From assembly GCA_036266155.1 (NCBI GenBank), contig DATANR010000354.1:1-9171 (forward strand): a stretch of 9,171 nucleotides of DNA, written 5' to 3'. A model generated the notes under the pieces. The model was not told where the DNA came from. It saw nothing but the letters and a program-made list of their open reading frames with translations, and made no database searches. Positions 1-7,234 of this stretch are shown one piece after another. The stretch comes from SIAJ01 sp036266155 (lineage in GTDB: Bacteria > Planctomycetota > Planctomycetia > Gemmatales > Gemmataceae). Both the position numbers and the translations under genes were made by a program. Each line of letters starts with the position of its first letter. Position 1 is the stretch's first letter.

Positions 1-131
1 CCCACGGAGTCATCGGTGTCTGCACGGCGACCGGTACGCCCGGTCGGCCGCCCTCATCGACGTGCGCGTTGTGAATGGTGAATCGCAAGGCGATGAGTTG
101 GGGTGATTGTGGCGCTGATGCAAGGCTGAAG

Positions 132-1253
132 TCAAAGGAATTCCAAATCCTTCGAAGAAGTGCCGAGGCCGCGTGCGGACCGCAATACGAGCGCGACGCC
201 ATCGGCCAACACGCGTGTCCGCCACGTCGGCGACTGTGGACAGAATAGCTCGCGCAGGCGTTCGCGGGCCCGCTCGGTGAATCGTTGCCCGCCCCGGCCC
301 CAATGAACGGCCCGGTTCTCTTGACGCAGGCCCGCCAACATGGGGATGTTGCTAAACGTCCCGAACTCAACGACCAGATACAGATACGCCGGTGCGAACT
401 GCTGCGCCACGCACCACTTACCAAGCCCTCCGCGCGGCAAGTATGACGTCTTGCGCGGGTCGTCTTCTTCGTAAGTGTCTGGGCCGAACCAGTCATCGAG
501 CCGGCGGAGATGTTCCGCACTGACTGGTGCATCGAGCAACAGCTTATACGACGCCGAGGGCCCGAGACCGGTGTGAAAATCGAGGTGGACGACATCCGCC
601 GCCGGCCCGATCCATCCGCGCAGGCGCTCGCGCAACGCGATGTGCGTCGCCGTCGGCCCATGGCCGCCGAAGAAGATGCCTTGCGGATAGTCGTACTGGC
701 CGGCCACCAAAGCTTGCTTGAGAGCGGGCCGGCCATGCCGCAAGACGGCAAGCCACGCACGTGGTACGAAGAAATCGAATCGGCCCGGCGGGCTCCTGGG
801 GTTCAACAAAGCATCAAAAATCTTGTAGCCATCCGGGCTGCCAGAATACTCCTCGCCCGTCAACAGGAAGTTGCGGTTGGGATCGACATTGTCGGCATCG
901 ACGCGCCGGCCCCAGGCGTAGCCATGCGGGTTGAGGGCGTGCAGAAATACGAGACGGACGCCAGGTGGTGGTCCATCGCCCGTCAACCACTGTTGCATGA
1001 CGGCAAGTTGAACGGCCGACCCAAATGGACCTTCGACGCCGTGGAGGCCGCTTGAGACGACGAGTACCCGCTTGGCGCTGCTGTTGTGCGCAGATTCGCT
1101 CGGCGAAATCGCCGCGTCAATCGTCAAGTCTTCGCCGCTTGGGCCGGTCCCAGGGATGGGATGGGAGTGCAGAGCCCATTGCAGACGAGCCGCCGCGGCG
1201 CGAAAGCGATCGCGTGCGGTCACGTAATCAGGCGGAAAGTCCGAATCCGTCAC
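132..1253 (-). CDS. DUF2817 / M14-like putative zinc carboxypeptidase-type hydrolase
   Basis: Predicted 373-aa protein of the DUF2817 family, related in fold to M14 zinc carboxypeptidases and succinylglutamate desuccinylases. Seen: an HxxE zinc motif in 'GLHGVEG' (His71, Glu74); a 'DPNRNF' motif (Asn126-Arg127-Asn128) where M14 enzymes bind the substrate carboxylate; 'HLDFHTGLG' giving the third zinc ligand (probably His227); and 'VVEFGT' with Glu296 in the position of the M14 general base. All expected active-site residues are present, so it should be an active metal hydrolase; the substrate is unknown. No clear signal peptide is visible, suggesting a cytoplasmic enzyme. The GTG start was chosen because it overlaps the stop of the upstream STAS gene (GTGA, 1250-1253). 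An ATG at 1439 in the same frame would add 62 residues lying wholly inside the STAS gene and is unlikely. Family assignment is from motif recognition. Confidence 0.85.
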   Translation of the reverse strand: MTDSDFPPDYVTARDRFRAAAARLQWALHSHPIPGTGPSGEDLTIDAAISPSESAHNSSAKRVLVVSSGLHGVEGPFGSAVQLAVMQQWLTGDGPPPGVRLVFLHALNPHGYAWGRRVDADNVDPNRNFLLTGEEYSGSPDGYKIFDALLNPRSPPGRFDFFVPRAWLAVLRHGRPALKQALVAGQYDYPQGIFFGGHGPTATHIALRERLRGWIGPAADVVHLDFHTGLGPSASYKLLLDAPVSAEHLRRLDDWFGPDTYEEDDPRKTSYLPRGGLGKWCVAQQFAPAYLYLVVEFGTFSNIPMLAGLRQENRAVHWGRGGQRFTERARERLRELFCPQSPTWRTRVLADGVALVLRSARGLGTSSKDLEFL

Positions 1254-1663
1254 GTCGCCGGTCCGCTCGGCCGTGCCGACTGTGCCGCGGCGACCGCTGA
1301 CGCCAGGTCGGTGAAGCACGGAATCAGCCGTACTAATCCGGTGATTCGGAATGTCTCGTGAACTGGATTGGTCAGGCTGATGACTAACGGCTGACCGCGG
1401 ACACGTAACGACTGCGACACCTTGATCAGGACGGCACACGCCCCGCTGTCGATCCAGTCGACGCCGAGCATGTCGAGCACGAGCGGATTCCTGGATGAAT
1501 CCGCGGCCCTCAAGATGTCGTCGCCCAGGAGCGTTGCGCGCGCCTCGGGGCCGGAGTCCAACCCGGCGACGAGACGCCGATCGGTCGGCTCAAGCTTGGC
1601 GACGATAACGCCGGGCGATGAATCAACATCAACGCCGATGCTGGCGGGCCTGGATGGGCTCAT
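1250..1663 (-). CDS. STAS-domain protein (anti-sigma factor antagonist-like)
   Basis: Small STAS-domain protein of the SpoIIAA/RsbV type, 137 aa. Seen: the beta-strand 'NPLVLDMLGVDWIDSG' followed by the helix 'ACAVLIKVSQSLRVRG', then the strand 'QPLVISL' and the helix 'HETFRITGLVRLIP', the usual order of the STAS core. Ser73 directly follows the conserved Asp72, the position phosphorylated in SpoIIAA/RsbV, so phospho-switching is possible. The canonical DSSGLG reads DSGACA here. No partner kinase or phosphatase gene is nearby. The ATG at 1663 is preferred because GAGG lies 8 nt upstream of it on the minus strand; an in-frame ATG at 1696 (11 more residues) has no comparable ribosome-binding site. 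The stop overlaps the GTG of the downstream hydrolase by four bases. The gene follows the large surface protein on the same strand with no evident terminator between, so the three may be co-transcribed. Confidence 0.85.
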   Translation of the reverse strand: MSPSRPASIGVDVDSSPGVIVAKLEPTDRRLVAGLDSGPEARATLLGDDILRAADSSRNPLVLDMLGVDWIDSGACAVLIKVSQSLRVRGQPLVISLTNPVHETFRITGLVRLIPCFTDLASAVAAAQSARPSGPAT

Positions 1664-1728
1664 GAACGGACCTCGGACAAACGCCTGCTCCGACATGATA
1701 GGCGCATCTGGGCGAAGGAGGTCTATCG

Positions 1729-4299
1729 TTACGGCAACTCGAACCCGGTTGGTGTGACGTTGCCCGCCGGGAATTGACCGGCTGCCGCGTCGAACGTGTC
1801 CTGGTTTGCGCCACCGTTCGCGGCGAGGCTTCCGGAAGCCCCGAACAGCACCTTGCCGTTCGGATCGCCGGCCACCCCAAGAACCATCTTGTCGTTACCG
1901 CTGCCGAGTTGCACAGTCGAACTTCCGTCGAACTCGACCGGTCCGGGATCGACGATGTTTCCGGCGCTAAACGGGTCCGGCAGTGCGACCGCGACCAGGA
2001 ATTGGTCGGCCCCGCCGCCAAGATCCGCGGTGAACCCGCTGCTGAACTTGGATCCCGAAAGCAGGTACACCTTGTCCGAGCCCGCGCCTGAGTCGATCGT
2101 GGTTGCACCAGCGACGAGCAACTTGGCCAAATAGAGGGTGTCCGATCCGTTGCCCGTCTTCAGGTTGAGCTTGCCGCCGACCGTTGTGTTCCCGCCCTTG
2201 GTTCCGGTCTCGATGTCATTCGCGCCGCCGCCAAGGTCCACGGACAGGTTCTTGCCAACCGTGAGCGGGCCCCAGGCGAGGAACCAATCGAAATTTCCCG
2301 TCGCGCCGGCAACGGTCAAGTTGCCGTCGACGCGGACTTCCGTCTGCGACTCGAGCCAGATGCGATTCAGGCCGGCGCCGCTCAGCGTCATGTCCCCAAC
2401 GACGTGAGTGGTATCGCCGTCAATCGAGACGGTCAGGTCGCCGACGCCGGCGTCGACTTTCAATGGACCGGTGATATTGGAAGTGGCTGGGACATCGATG
2501 GAGTTGAATCCCTGGTCGGTCGTCGATCCGTTTTCCGTGCTGAACGCGGCTTCCCCGTCGCCAAGAACGCTGACGGCCGCAGCCGTCACATCGCCGCCTT
2601 CATTGCGGAGTTCGGCGGAACTTCCCTGAACGAGCACAAGGCCGCTCGGTGTCAAAATCTTTGCTCCGGGAGCATTGAATTCGTCGCCCACGCTCATCTG
2701 AATCAAAGCGCCGTCAGCGGCAAGGACGGACAGGCCAGTTGCCGTGGTCACGCCATCGGTCTGATAGAAATTGGCCGCGCCGGATTTGCTCTGGACGAGC
2801 AATGTACCAGCACTAACCGTCGTTTTCGAACCGACCGTCGTATCGACATTGGGCGGAGTGCCGTTCTGGGTACGTGGATCGGACTCGAAATCGGCACCCT
2901 CCGTTCCGAGGACGGAAAGTCCGCTCGCAAAGGTCGCATCGCTTTCCGTCTGCAAATACGACGCCTTCCGAGCCTTCACAAGCAGGGACGCGGCCGATGT
3001 CTTGGCACGCGGGGCATCGAAAACAAACCCAGCGGCCTGGGTGTTGAAGTCGGCCTCAATGGTTGCTTGGAGAGTCAACTTGCCCGTCACCGCGACTTCG
3101 CCACCGGTTTGCGAGAACGTGACGTTGCGGCCCTTGAGCGTCATCGAGCCCGTTGCCGTCAGCTTGCCCGCGGTCGCCGCCGTGTCGTCGTAGGAATAGT
3201 AGTTCGACCCCAGAGCGCCGTTGAGCATCACGTTGCGGGCCTTCAACTGCGTTTGCGTAACGTTCAAGTCGACGTAGCCCGTCCCGCTGATGTTGATGTC
3301 GCCGTCGACGGTGAGCGATGACCCCGAGCGACCGATCAGACTGTGCCGGTTGCCGGTGACCTTCAGGTTTCCGTGAATGGCGTTGACGCCATTCGTCTCG
3401 ATCGTGGTGTCCGAGCCCGCGAGAGAGCCGCCTGCCAACGTGAACGCGCCCGTCGTCGCTCCAGTGAGTGTTGCGTTGGCCCCCGCATTCGACTTGATGT
3501 TGACGGCGCCCGTCACGGTCGTGCCGGTCGGGGCAAATCCCGCCGCGTTCGTCGAGAGGCCACTCGATGGGCCCATGGACTTGATGGACACCGACCCGAT
3601 CGTACCGCCGTTAGTGACGACCGAAAGATTGCCGTCACCGCCATCGGCAGAGAGTGCCTTTGTGATGTTGACGCCGGTCAGATAGAGCGCTTCCGGCCCC
3701 TCACCAGCCATGAACTTGAGGCCGCCCGCTCCCGTCAAATCGAGTTGCTCCAGATCAACTGTCGTGTCGAGGTACGGCGGCACCTGCGAATCGACGCCGA
3801 TTCCCAAATTGAAGACGACATTGCCGGAAATCTTGCTCCCATTCACCATCCCGCCAACAACGGACACTCCGTCAGCGCCGTCGCCGCCGGTCACGGACAG
3901 CCCACCCAGCTTGATCTGGCCTGCCCCGATGCTGAGCGTATTGTTCCCGTCGCCGACATTGACCGTGACGGCGCCGGCAAGCACGAGGTCCGTAGGTCCG
4001 TTGCCATCCAGGTCCACGTTCGAGGTAATTTGCACGCTGTCGTTGCCGGCGCCGAAATTGGCCGTGATCCCGGTCACGCCCGTGAAGTTCGGGCCGCCGG
4101 TGATCGTCGTCCCGGTGCCAGTGACAGTGAACGCACCCGATCCGGTCTGTTGGACCTGAACCGAGTTGTCCGCGTCGTCCCCATTCAGCGTCAGAATGGT
4201 TCCGGACATCGCGGCGTTCACGGTGCCCGTGGGATTGTCGCGACGTTCCAGCGATTCCAGTGTTAAACGACGACGTCGCCGGGGAGAGGCAAGGCGCAT
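1729..4299 (-). CDS. Large beta-strand-repeat surface protein with planctomycete LE.LE.R N-terminal motif
   Basis: Predicted 856-aa Gly/Thr/Val/Asp-rich protein, probably extracellular or surface-attached. Residues 7-24 are an Arg run followed by 'LTLESLERRDNPTG', matching the short Arg-rich LE.LE.R..P motif that opens many planctomycete extracellular proteins. The rest is short beta-strand repeats with turns of the form G-x-G-x-D (for example 82-91, 138-147, 689-698, 715-724, 737-746, 760-769, 798-807), resembling RTX-like or parallel beta-roll proteins, which often bind calcium; binding here is inferred. There is no catalytic motif, no hydrophobic signal peptide and no C-terminal membrane anchor or sorting signal. 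The ATG at 4299 has GGAG five bases upstream and puts the Arg-rich motif at the N-terminus; a TTG at 4389 would add 30 residues and overlap the candidate promoter. Function is unknown: adhesin or cell-envelope component are plausible. Confidence 0.85.
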   Translation of the reverse strand: MRLASPRRRRRLTLESLERRDNPTGTVNAAMSGTILTLNGDDADNSVQVQQTGSGAFTVTGTGTTITGGPNFTGVTGITANFGAGNDSVQITSNVDLDGNGPTDLVLAGAVTVNVGDGNNTLSIGAGQIKLGGLSVTGGDGADGVSVVGGMVNGSKISGNVVFNLGIGVDSQVPPYLDTTVDLEQLDLTGAGGLKFMAGEGPEALYLTGVNITKALSADGGDGNLSVVTNGGTIGSVSIKSMGPSSGLSTNAAGFAPTGTTVTGAVNIKSNAGANATLTGATTGAFTLAGGSLAGSDTTIETNGVNAIHGNLKVTGNRHSLIGRSGSSLTVDGDINISGTGYVDLNVTQTQLKARNVMLNGALGSNYYSYDDTAATAGKLTATGSMTLKGRNVTFSQTGGEVAVTGKLTLQATIEADFNTQAAGFVFDAPRAKTSAASLLVKARKASYLQTESDATFASGLSVLGTEGADFESDPRTQNGTPPNVDTTVGSKTTVSAGTLLVQSKSGAANFYQTDGVTTATGLSVLAADGALIQMSVGDEFNAPGAKILTPSGLVLVQGSSAELRNEGGDVTAAAVSVLGDGEAAFSTENGSTTDQGFNSIDVPATSNITGPLKVDAGVGDLTVSIDGDTTHVVGDMTLSGAGLNRIWLESQTEVRVDGNLTVAGATGNFDWFLAWGPLTVGKNLSVDLGGGANDIETGTKGGNTTVGGKLNLKTGNGSDTLYLAKLLVAGATTIDSGAGSDKVYLLSGSKFSSGFTADLGGGADQFLVAVALPDPFSAGNIVDPGPVEFDGSSTVQLGSGNDKMVLGVAGDPNGKVLFGASGSLAANGGANQDTFDAAAGQFPAGNVTPTGFELP

Positions 4300-4360
4300 G
4301 GTTGCTCCGCTGAGAGTCGGGCGGATGGTAACGGAAGGGCGCGTGTCTTGGAAAAGAGCC

Positions 4361-4389
4361 ACGATAGCAGATGACAAGGAGCCCGACAA
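4361..4389 (-). promoter_or_regulatory. Candidate sigma-70-type promoter of the surface-protein gene
   Basis: Read on the minus strand: TTGTCG (4384-4389), a 17-base spacer, then TATCGT (4361-4366) preceded by TGC, an extended -10. Each hexamer matches four of six consensus bases. Transcription would begin near 4354, leaving a leader of about 55 nt before the ATG at 4299. It lies in the short gap after the tal stop, so the surface-protein gene probably has its own transcription start. Confidence 0.4.
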
Positions 4390-4398
4390 TTGCCGGTG

Positions 4399-5355
4399 TT
4401 ACTTCACCTTGGCGAGAGCGTATTGTTCGAGCTTGCGCGCGTCGGCGTAGAACTTGCGGATGCCGTCGCTCAGCTTTTCGACGGCCATCTGGTCCTGGTT
4501 GTGCATCCAGCGGAAGGTCTTCTCATCGAGGTGCAGTCTGTCCCCCGCGGAGGACTTTGCGGCCTCCTTATTCAGGCGCGGTGACATCTCGCCTGTTGCC
4601 TTGCCGAGCTGATCGAGAAGTTCCGGACTGATCGTCAACAAGTCGCAGCCGGCCAGGCCAACGATTTGCTCCACGCGTCGAAAACTCGCGCCCATCACCT
4701 GCGTCTTGTAGCCGAACTTCTTGAAGTAGTTAAAAATCTTCGTCACCGATTCGACACCGGGATCCTGATCGACGGGAATCTCGGCGCCGCGATCCTTCTT
4801 GTACCAGTCGTAGATCCGGCCAACGAACGGCGAGATGAGCGTGACGCCGGCCTCGGCACACGCGACCGCCTGAGCGAAACTGAACAGGAGGGTCAGGTTG
4901 CAATGAATGCCCTCGCGCTCCAGTTGCTCGGCAGCGCGAATGCCTTCCCACGTGCTGGCCAGCTTGATCAGGATGCGATTGCGATCGACGCCCGCCTTCT
5001 CGTACAGCCCGATCAGCTTGCGCGCCTTCGCCAACGATCCCTCGCGATCGAAGCTCAGACCGGCATCCACTTCGGTCGACACGCGGCCGGGAACCACCTT
5101 GAGAATCTCGCGACCGAAACTCACGAACAGGGCGTCCATGAACGCCTCGGCGCGCACGGCCGCTTCGCTGCCGGCTTTCGCCGCTTCCGCGACAGCCTGA
5201 TCGACGAGGTGCTTGTACTGCGGCTTCTGTGCGGCCTGGAAAAGGAGCGACGGATTGGTCGTGGCGTCCTGCGGCTTGTGCGCTGCGATAGCGTCGATGT
5301 CGCCGGTGTCGGCCACTACGGTGGTCATTTTCTTCAAGGAGTCGAGCAACGTCAT
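4399..5355 (-). CDS. tal: Transaldolase (TalB type)
   Basis: Transaldolase, EC 2.2.1.2, moving a dihydroxyacetone unit between sedoheptulose 7-phosphate and glyceraldehyde 3-phosphate in the cytoplasmic non-oxidative pentose phosphate pathway. The 318-aa product matches the E. coli TalB length (317) and aligns along its whole length. Seen: 'VVADTGD' with Asp16, 'DATTNPSLL' at 30-38, 'STEVDA' with Glu95, and 'ILIKLASTWEGIRAAEQL' with Lys131, the Schiff-base lysine; these match Asp17, Glu96 and Lys132 of TalB. 'CNLTLLFSFAQA' and 'SPFVGRIYDWY' are also family signatures. The ATG has GAGGA about seven bases upstream on the minus strand. It follows rpiA, another enzyme of the same pathway, across a 237-bp spacer, so the two may be co-regulated. 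Nothing looks degraded. Confidence 0.97.
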   Translation of the reverse strand: MTLLDSLKKMTTVVADTGDIDAIAAHKPQDATTNPSLLFQAAQKPQYKHLVDQAVAEAAKAGSEAAVRAEAFMDALFVSFGREILKVVPGRVSTEVDAGLSFDREGSLAKARKLIGLYEKAGVDRNRILIKLASTWEGIRAAEQLEREGIHCNLTLLFSFAQAVACAEAGVTLISPFVGRIYDWYKKDRGAEIPVDQDPGVESVTKIFNYFKKFGYKTQVMGASFRRVEQIVGLAGCDLLTISPELLDQLGKATGEMSPRLNKEAAKSSAGDRLHLDEKTFRWMHNQDQMAVEKLSDGIRKFYADARKLEQYALAKVK

Positions 5356-5438
5356 GATTCATCCTCTTCGGTAGATTGCGGGCACTGTCGCATCATGCAC
5401 GCCAGTGTCCAAGTTTGTCCAGTTCTTGAGCCCCGCCG

Positions 5439-5507
5439 GTGGCGATCTTCCTTTTCAGAAAAGTGCGTTTTCCGCGGGTTTTTGGGTAAGGTCGCCAAGA
5501 TCGCCAC
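5439..5507. repeat. 11-bp inverted repeat in the rpiA-tal spacer
   Basis: GTGGCGATCTT (5439-5449) and its exact complement AAGATCGCCAC (5497-5507) flank a 47-base loop. A smaller palindrome, CTTTTC-A-GAAAAG (5451-5463), lies inside. In the minus-strand transcript these would fold in the leader of tal. No U-tract follows, so it does not look like a simple terminator. The rest of the 237-bp spacer shows no convincing gene or promoter. Confidence 0.35.
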
Positions 5508-5592
5508 GGTTTTGCCACACCCTCCCTTACGATTGCATTTCATTGCACGCGACAGTCCCAGATTGCGCCTCGAACAGCAATTTTAGGCGCTT

Positions 5593-6270
5593 TCACCGTT
5601 CGTTCGTCAGTTCCTCGATCATTTGAAAGTCGCGGTCGTCGCCGACGAGCACGCTCGTCTTCCTCGTTCCCCAAAACAGGCCGCTCACGACGACGCCGGG
5701 GATCATTTTGATGGCCGCTATGCGTCTGGGTACGTCCGAGATGGGCTCGGTCGCGCAATCGAGAATGTAATTGCCGTTGTCCGTCACGCCCGGCTTGCCA
5801 TCTTGTTCCCACATAACCGGACTCAGGCCAAGTTCTTCAAGTCGCCGTCTGCAGAGCGGCAAAGCAAAGGGAACGACTTCGACTGGCAGCCGGCCGCGCG
5901 CTCCGAGTTGCGGGACGAGCTTTTCGGCGCCGACCAGGATGATGAGATGCCGCGACGACTCCGCGACGATGTGCTCGCGGAACAGCGCTCGGCCATAGCC
6001 CTTGATCAAATTGAATTGGGGATCGACCTCGTCCGCTCCGTCCACGGCAATCGATAGCTCACGCGCTTCCGCCAAATCGATCAGCGGGACTCCATGTTCG
6101 GTCGCATGCCGGGCCGTCTCGTTCGAAGTCGGCACACCACGGACGTTCAAGCGGCCCGATCGGATGCGTTCGCCCAACATCTCGACAAAGGCCCGCGCCG
6201 CGCGTCCGGATCCGAGGCCGATCGCGGTCCCGTCCGGCACCAGATTCACGGCCCGTTCGAAGATCGTCAT
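5593..6270 (-). CDS. rpiA: Ribose-5-phosphate isomerase A
   Basis: RpiA, EC 5.3.1.6, interconverting ribose 5-phosphate and ribulose 5-phosphate in the cytoplasm. The 225-aa product is close to the usual ~220. Seen: 'AVDGADEVD' with Asp77 and Asp80, 'LIKGYGRALFRE' with Lys90 and the catalytic Glu99 (Glu103 in E. coli), 'GRLPVEVVPFA' at 126-136, 'VTDNGNYILD' at 162-171 and 'IPGVVVSGLF' near 190-199. The N-terminal phosphate loop reads GLGSGRAA instead of the E. coli-type GVGTGSTA, so the usual Ser-Thr pair is Arg-Ala. The ATG at 6270 is chosen because GGAG precedes it by seven bases on the minus strand; a TTG at 6306 would add 12 residues and give an N-terminus nearer E. coli length. It is the first minus-strand gene, divergent from the pilin array. 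Confidence 0.93.
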   Translation of the reverse strand: MTIFERAVNLVPDGTAIGLGSGRAARAFVEMLGERIRSGRLNVRGVPTSNETARHATEHGVPLIDLAEARELSIAVDGADEVDPQFNLIKGYGRALFREHIVAESSRHLIILVGAEKLVPQLGARGRLPVEVVPFALPLCRRRLEELGLSPVMWEQDGKPGVTDNGNYILDCATEPISDVPRRIAAIKMIPGVVVSGLFWGTRKTSVLVGDDRDFQMIEELTNER

Positions 6271-6396
6271 GATCTGGCTCCACGAACCGCCCTGTCGACG
6301 TTCCAACGTGCGCTGCCACTGTCATCCATAGCGCTTCGACGGTCTTTGGCCAGCGGGAACTCCGTGGCATCGGCAGAGAGCGGCGCCGTTCCGATC

Positions 6397-6424
6397 ATTC
6401 GGCTCGCAGGAAAGATTCGGCTCG
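6397..6424. repeat. Paired 10-bp direct repeats upstream of pilin 1 / rpiA
   Basis: ATTCGGCTCG occurs at 6397-6406 and again at 6415-6424, a period of 18 bp, a little under two helical turns. The tandem, same-face spacing would suit a dimeric regulator. It is 173 bp upstream of the pilin 1 start and 126 bp upstream of the rpiA start. Function is inferred. Confidence 0.35.
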
Positions 6425-6506
6425 TGTCGAAATTGCCGGACTTTCCAGCGAAATCTGTTGTGCGGAAGTTTGCGTGGGTAGCGGCTATGACCTAGATACC
6501 TGTTGT

Positions 6507-6525
6507 CACGACGGTAACGGTCGTG
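6507..6525. promoter_or_regulatory. 19-bp dyad, candidate operator upstream of pilin 1
   Basis: CACGAC (6507-6512) and GTCGTG (6520-6525) form a perfect 6-bp dyad around a 7-base centre. It lies 72 bp before the pilin 1 ATG, where a repressor site or a leader hairpin could act. Short dyads in GC-rich DNA can arise by chance. Confidence 0.3.
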
Positions 6526-6597
6526 CCGGGGAAACGGGGGACCGGCAGCAACCAAGCGTCGACGAACAAGAGAACCCTCGACACAGGGAGTTGAGAG

Positions 6598-6792
6598 ATG
6601 CGTAACGTTGCCAAGAAGTTCGTTGAGTTCATGAAGAAGGAAGATGGCCCGACCGCGGTCGAATACGCCGTCATGCTCGCGCTGATCATCGTGGTGTGCA
6701 TCGCCGCCATCACGACGCTCGGCAGCAACGCGAACAACACGTTCTCGAGCGTGGCCACCAAGGCCGCCCCGGCCGGTGGTACCTCCAGCTGA
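6598..6792 (+). CDS. Flp-type (type IVb) pilin 1
   Basis: 64-aa prepilin of the Flp family, the major-subunit type of Tad pili. Seen: a basic leader (residues 1-17, ending KKEDG), a predicted prepilin-peptidase cut after Gly17, then PTAVEY with Glu at +5 and Tyr at +6, and a hydrophobic helix to about residue 42 (AVMLALIIVVCIAAITTL). The short polar tail has 'ANNTFS' and ends in Ala/Gly/Thr/Ser-rich sequence. The mature subunit would be 47 residues. The ATG has GGGAG seven bases upstream and is the only sensible start. It is the first of six pilin-like genes on this strand and a strong terminator-like hairpin follows it, so it can be transcribed alone. The subunit would be inserted in the inner membrane and assembled into a thin adhesive pilus; the assembly genes are not in this window. 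Confidence 0.93.
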   Translation: MRNVAKKFVEFMKKEDGPTAVEYAVMLALIIVVCIAAITTLGSNANNTFSSVATKAAPAGGTSS

Positions 6793-6811
6793 GCACCAGT
6801 CCTCCGCACAA

Positions 6812-6850
6812 CCGCCCGCCCTGGCCGAATCGGCCAGGGCGGCGGTGTTT
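6812..6850 (+). terminator. Terminator-like hairpin after pilin 1
   Basis: A 13-bp perfect stem (6816-6828 with 6830-6842), extended by three pairs after a one-base bulge, with a single unpaired base at the apex (in practice a loop of 3-5 bases). It is followed by TGTTT, a weak U-tract. It starts 20 bases after the pilin 1 stop. Stem strength and position fit an intrinsic terminator or a 3' stabiliser with partial readthrough. Confidence 0.75.
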
Positions 6851-7035
6851 CCACACGTCGCGCATCACGTTCAATCGTTCCAATCGGAACTCTCCGCCCG
6901 AATTTTCCCAATCACCCAACCCGCGTCGGCCGCGCCAGGTGCGCCGGTTCTCTAGGGTTTTCGTGACGTGGCGGTTGTAAGCCCAGGCCATACAGTTTGT
7001 GCCCGCGGGTCAACCGGCCCCCTCGGAGGAATCCC

Positions 7036-7224
7036 ATGAACCGTCTGATGCAGAAAGTTGTGCGCTTCCTGAAGAAGGAAGACGGGCCGACGGCCGTTGA
7101 ATACGCCGTTATGTTGGCCTTGATCATCGTGGTCTGCCTGGTGGCCATCACCACCCTCGGGCAGCAAGCCAACAACACGTTCTCGAATATCGGCAACAAA
7201 CTCGCTGGCACCACCGCCAGCTGA
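7036..7224 (+). CDS. Flp-type pilin 2
   Basis: 62-aa Flp prepilin, paralogue of pilins 1 and 3. Basic leader of 17 residues ending KKEDG, cut site before PTAVEY (Glu +5, Tyr +6), then the same hydrophobic helix as pilin 1 and an 'ANNTFS' tail ending LAGTTAS. Mature length 45. The ATG at 7036 is chosen because a perfect GGAGGA lies five bases upstream; an in-frame GTG further up (6997) has none and would add 13 Pro/Arg-rich residues. Between the 19 codons from DG to VVC, ten differ from pilin 1 and seven from pilin 3, all synonymously, so the copies are old and the protein sequence is held by selection. A hairpin follows at 7235-7270. Confidence 0.93.
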   Translation: MNRLMQKVVRFLKKEDGPTAVEYAVMLALIIVVCLVAITTLGQQANNTFSNIGNKLAGTTAS

Positions 7225-7234
7225 ATTCGCGCAA

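Larger units (their letters stand above)
6271..6597. other. Divergent intergenic region between rpiA and pilin 1
   Basis: 327 bp without a convincing gene; open frames here on either strand have no ribosome-binding site or recognisable motif. It must hold the promoters for rpiA (minus) and pilin 1 (plus). It contains two 10-bp direct repeats (6397-6424) and a 19-bp dyad (6507-6525), listed separately. A very weak plus-strand -35/-10 pair (TTTGCG, 18 bases, TAGATA at 6493-6498) is too poor to call. The ribosome-binding site of pilin 1 is GGGAG at 6586-6590. Confidence 0.6.

Noticed and set aside
29..45. Hairpin GACCGG-TACGC-CCGGTC downstream of the DUF2817 stop.
   Set aside because: Only a 6-bp stem, about 90 bases from the stop and without a U-tract on the minus strand. 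The first 131 bases otherwise show no convincing feature.
510..1055. 181-codon plus-strand frame antisense to the DUF2817 gene.
   Set aside because: The product is Arg-rich and without motifs; the minus-strand protein has all active-site residues.
2404..4266. Two plus-strand frames of over 300 codons antisense to the surface-protein gene.
   Set aside because: They mirror the codon pattern of the minus-strand gene, as is common in GC-rich DNA, and have no motif or ribosome-binding site. The minus-strand frame has the clear N-terminal motif and repeats.
5352..5543. 63-codon minus-strand frame whose TGA overlaps the tal ATG (ATGA), encoding 'GGCGKTVAIL'.
   Set aside because: The overlap looks like coupling, but there is no ribosome-binding site before its ATG, only 36 of 63 codons end in G/C (far below the neighbouring genes), and the product has no recognisable fold. 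The 'GKT' is not a proper Walker A context.
4666..5586. 306-codon plus-strand frame antisense to tal.
   Set aside because: The opposite strand is an unmistakable transaldolase; the antisense frame is a by-product of its codon bias.
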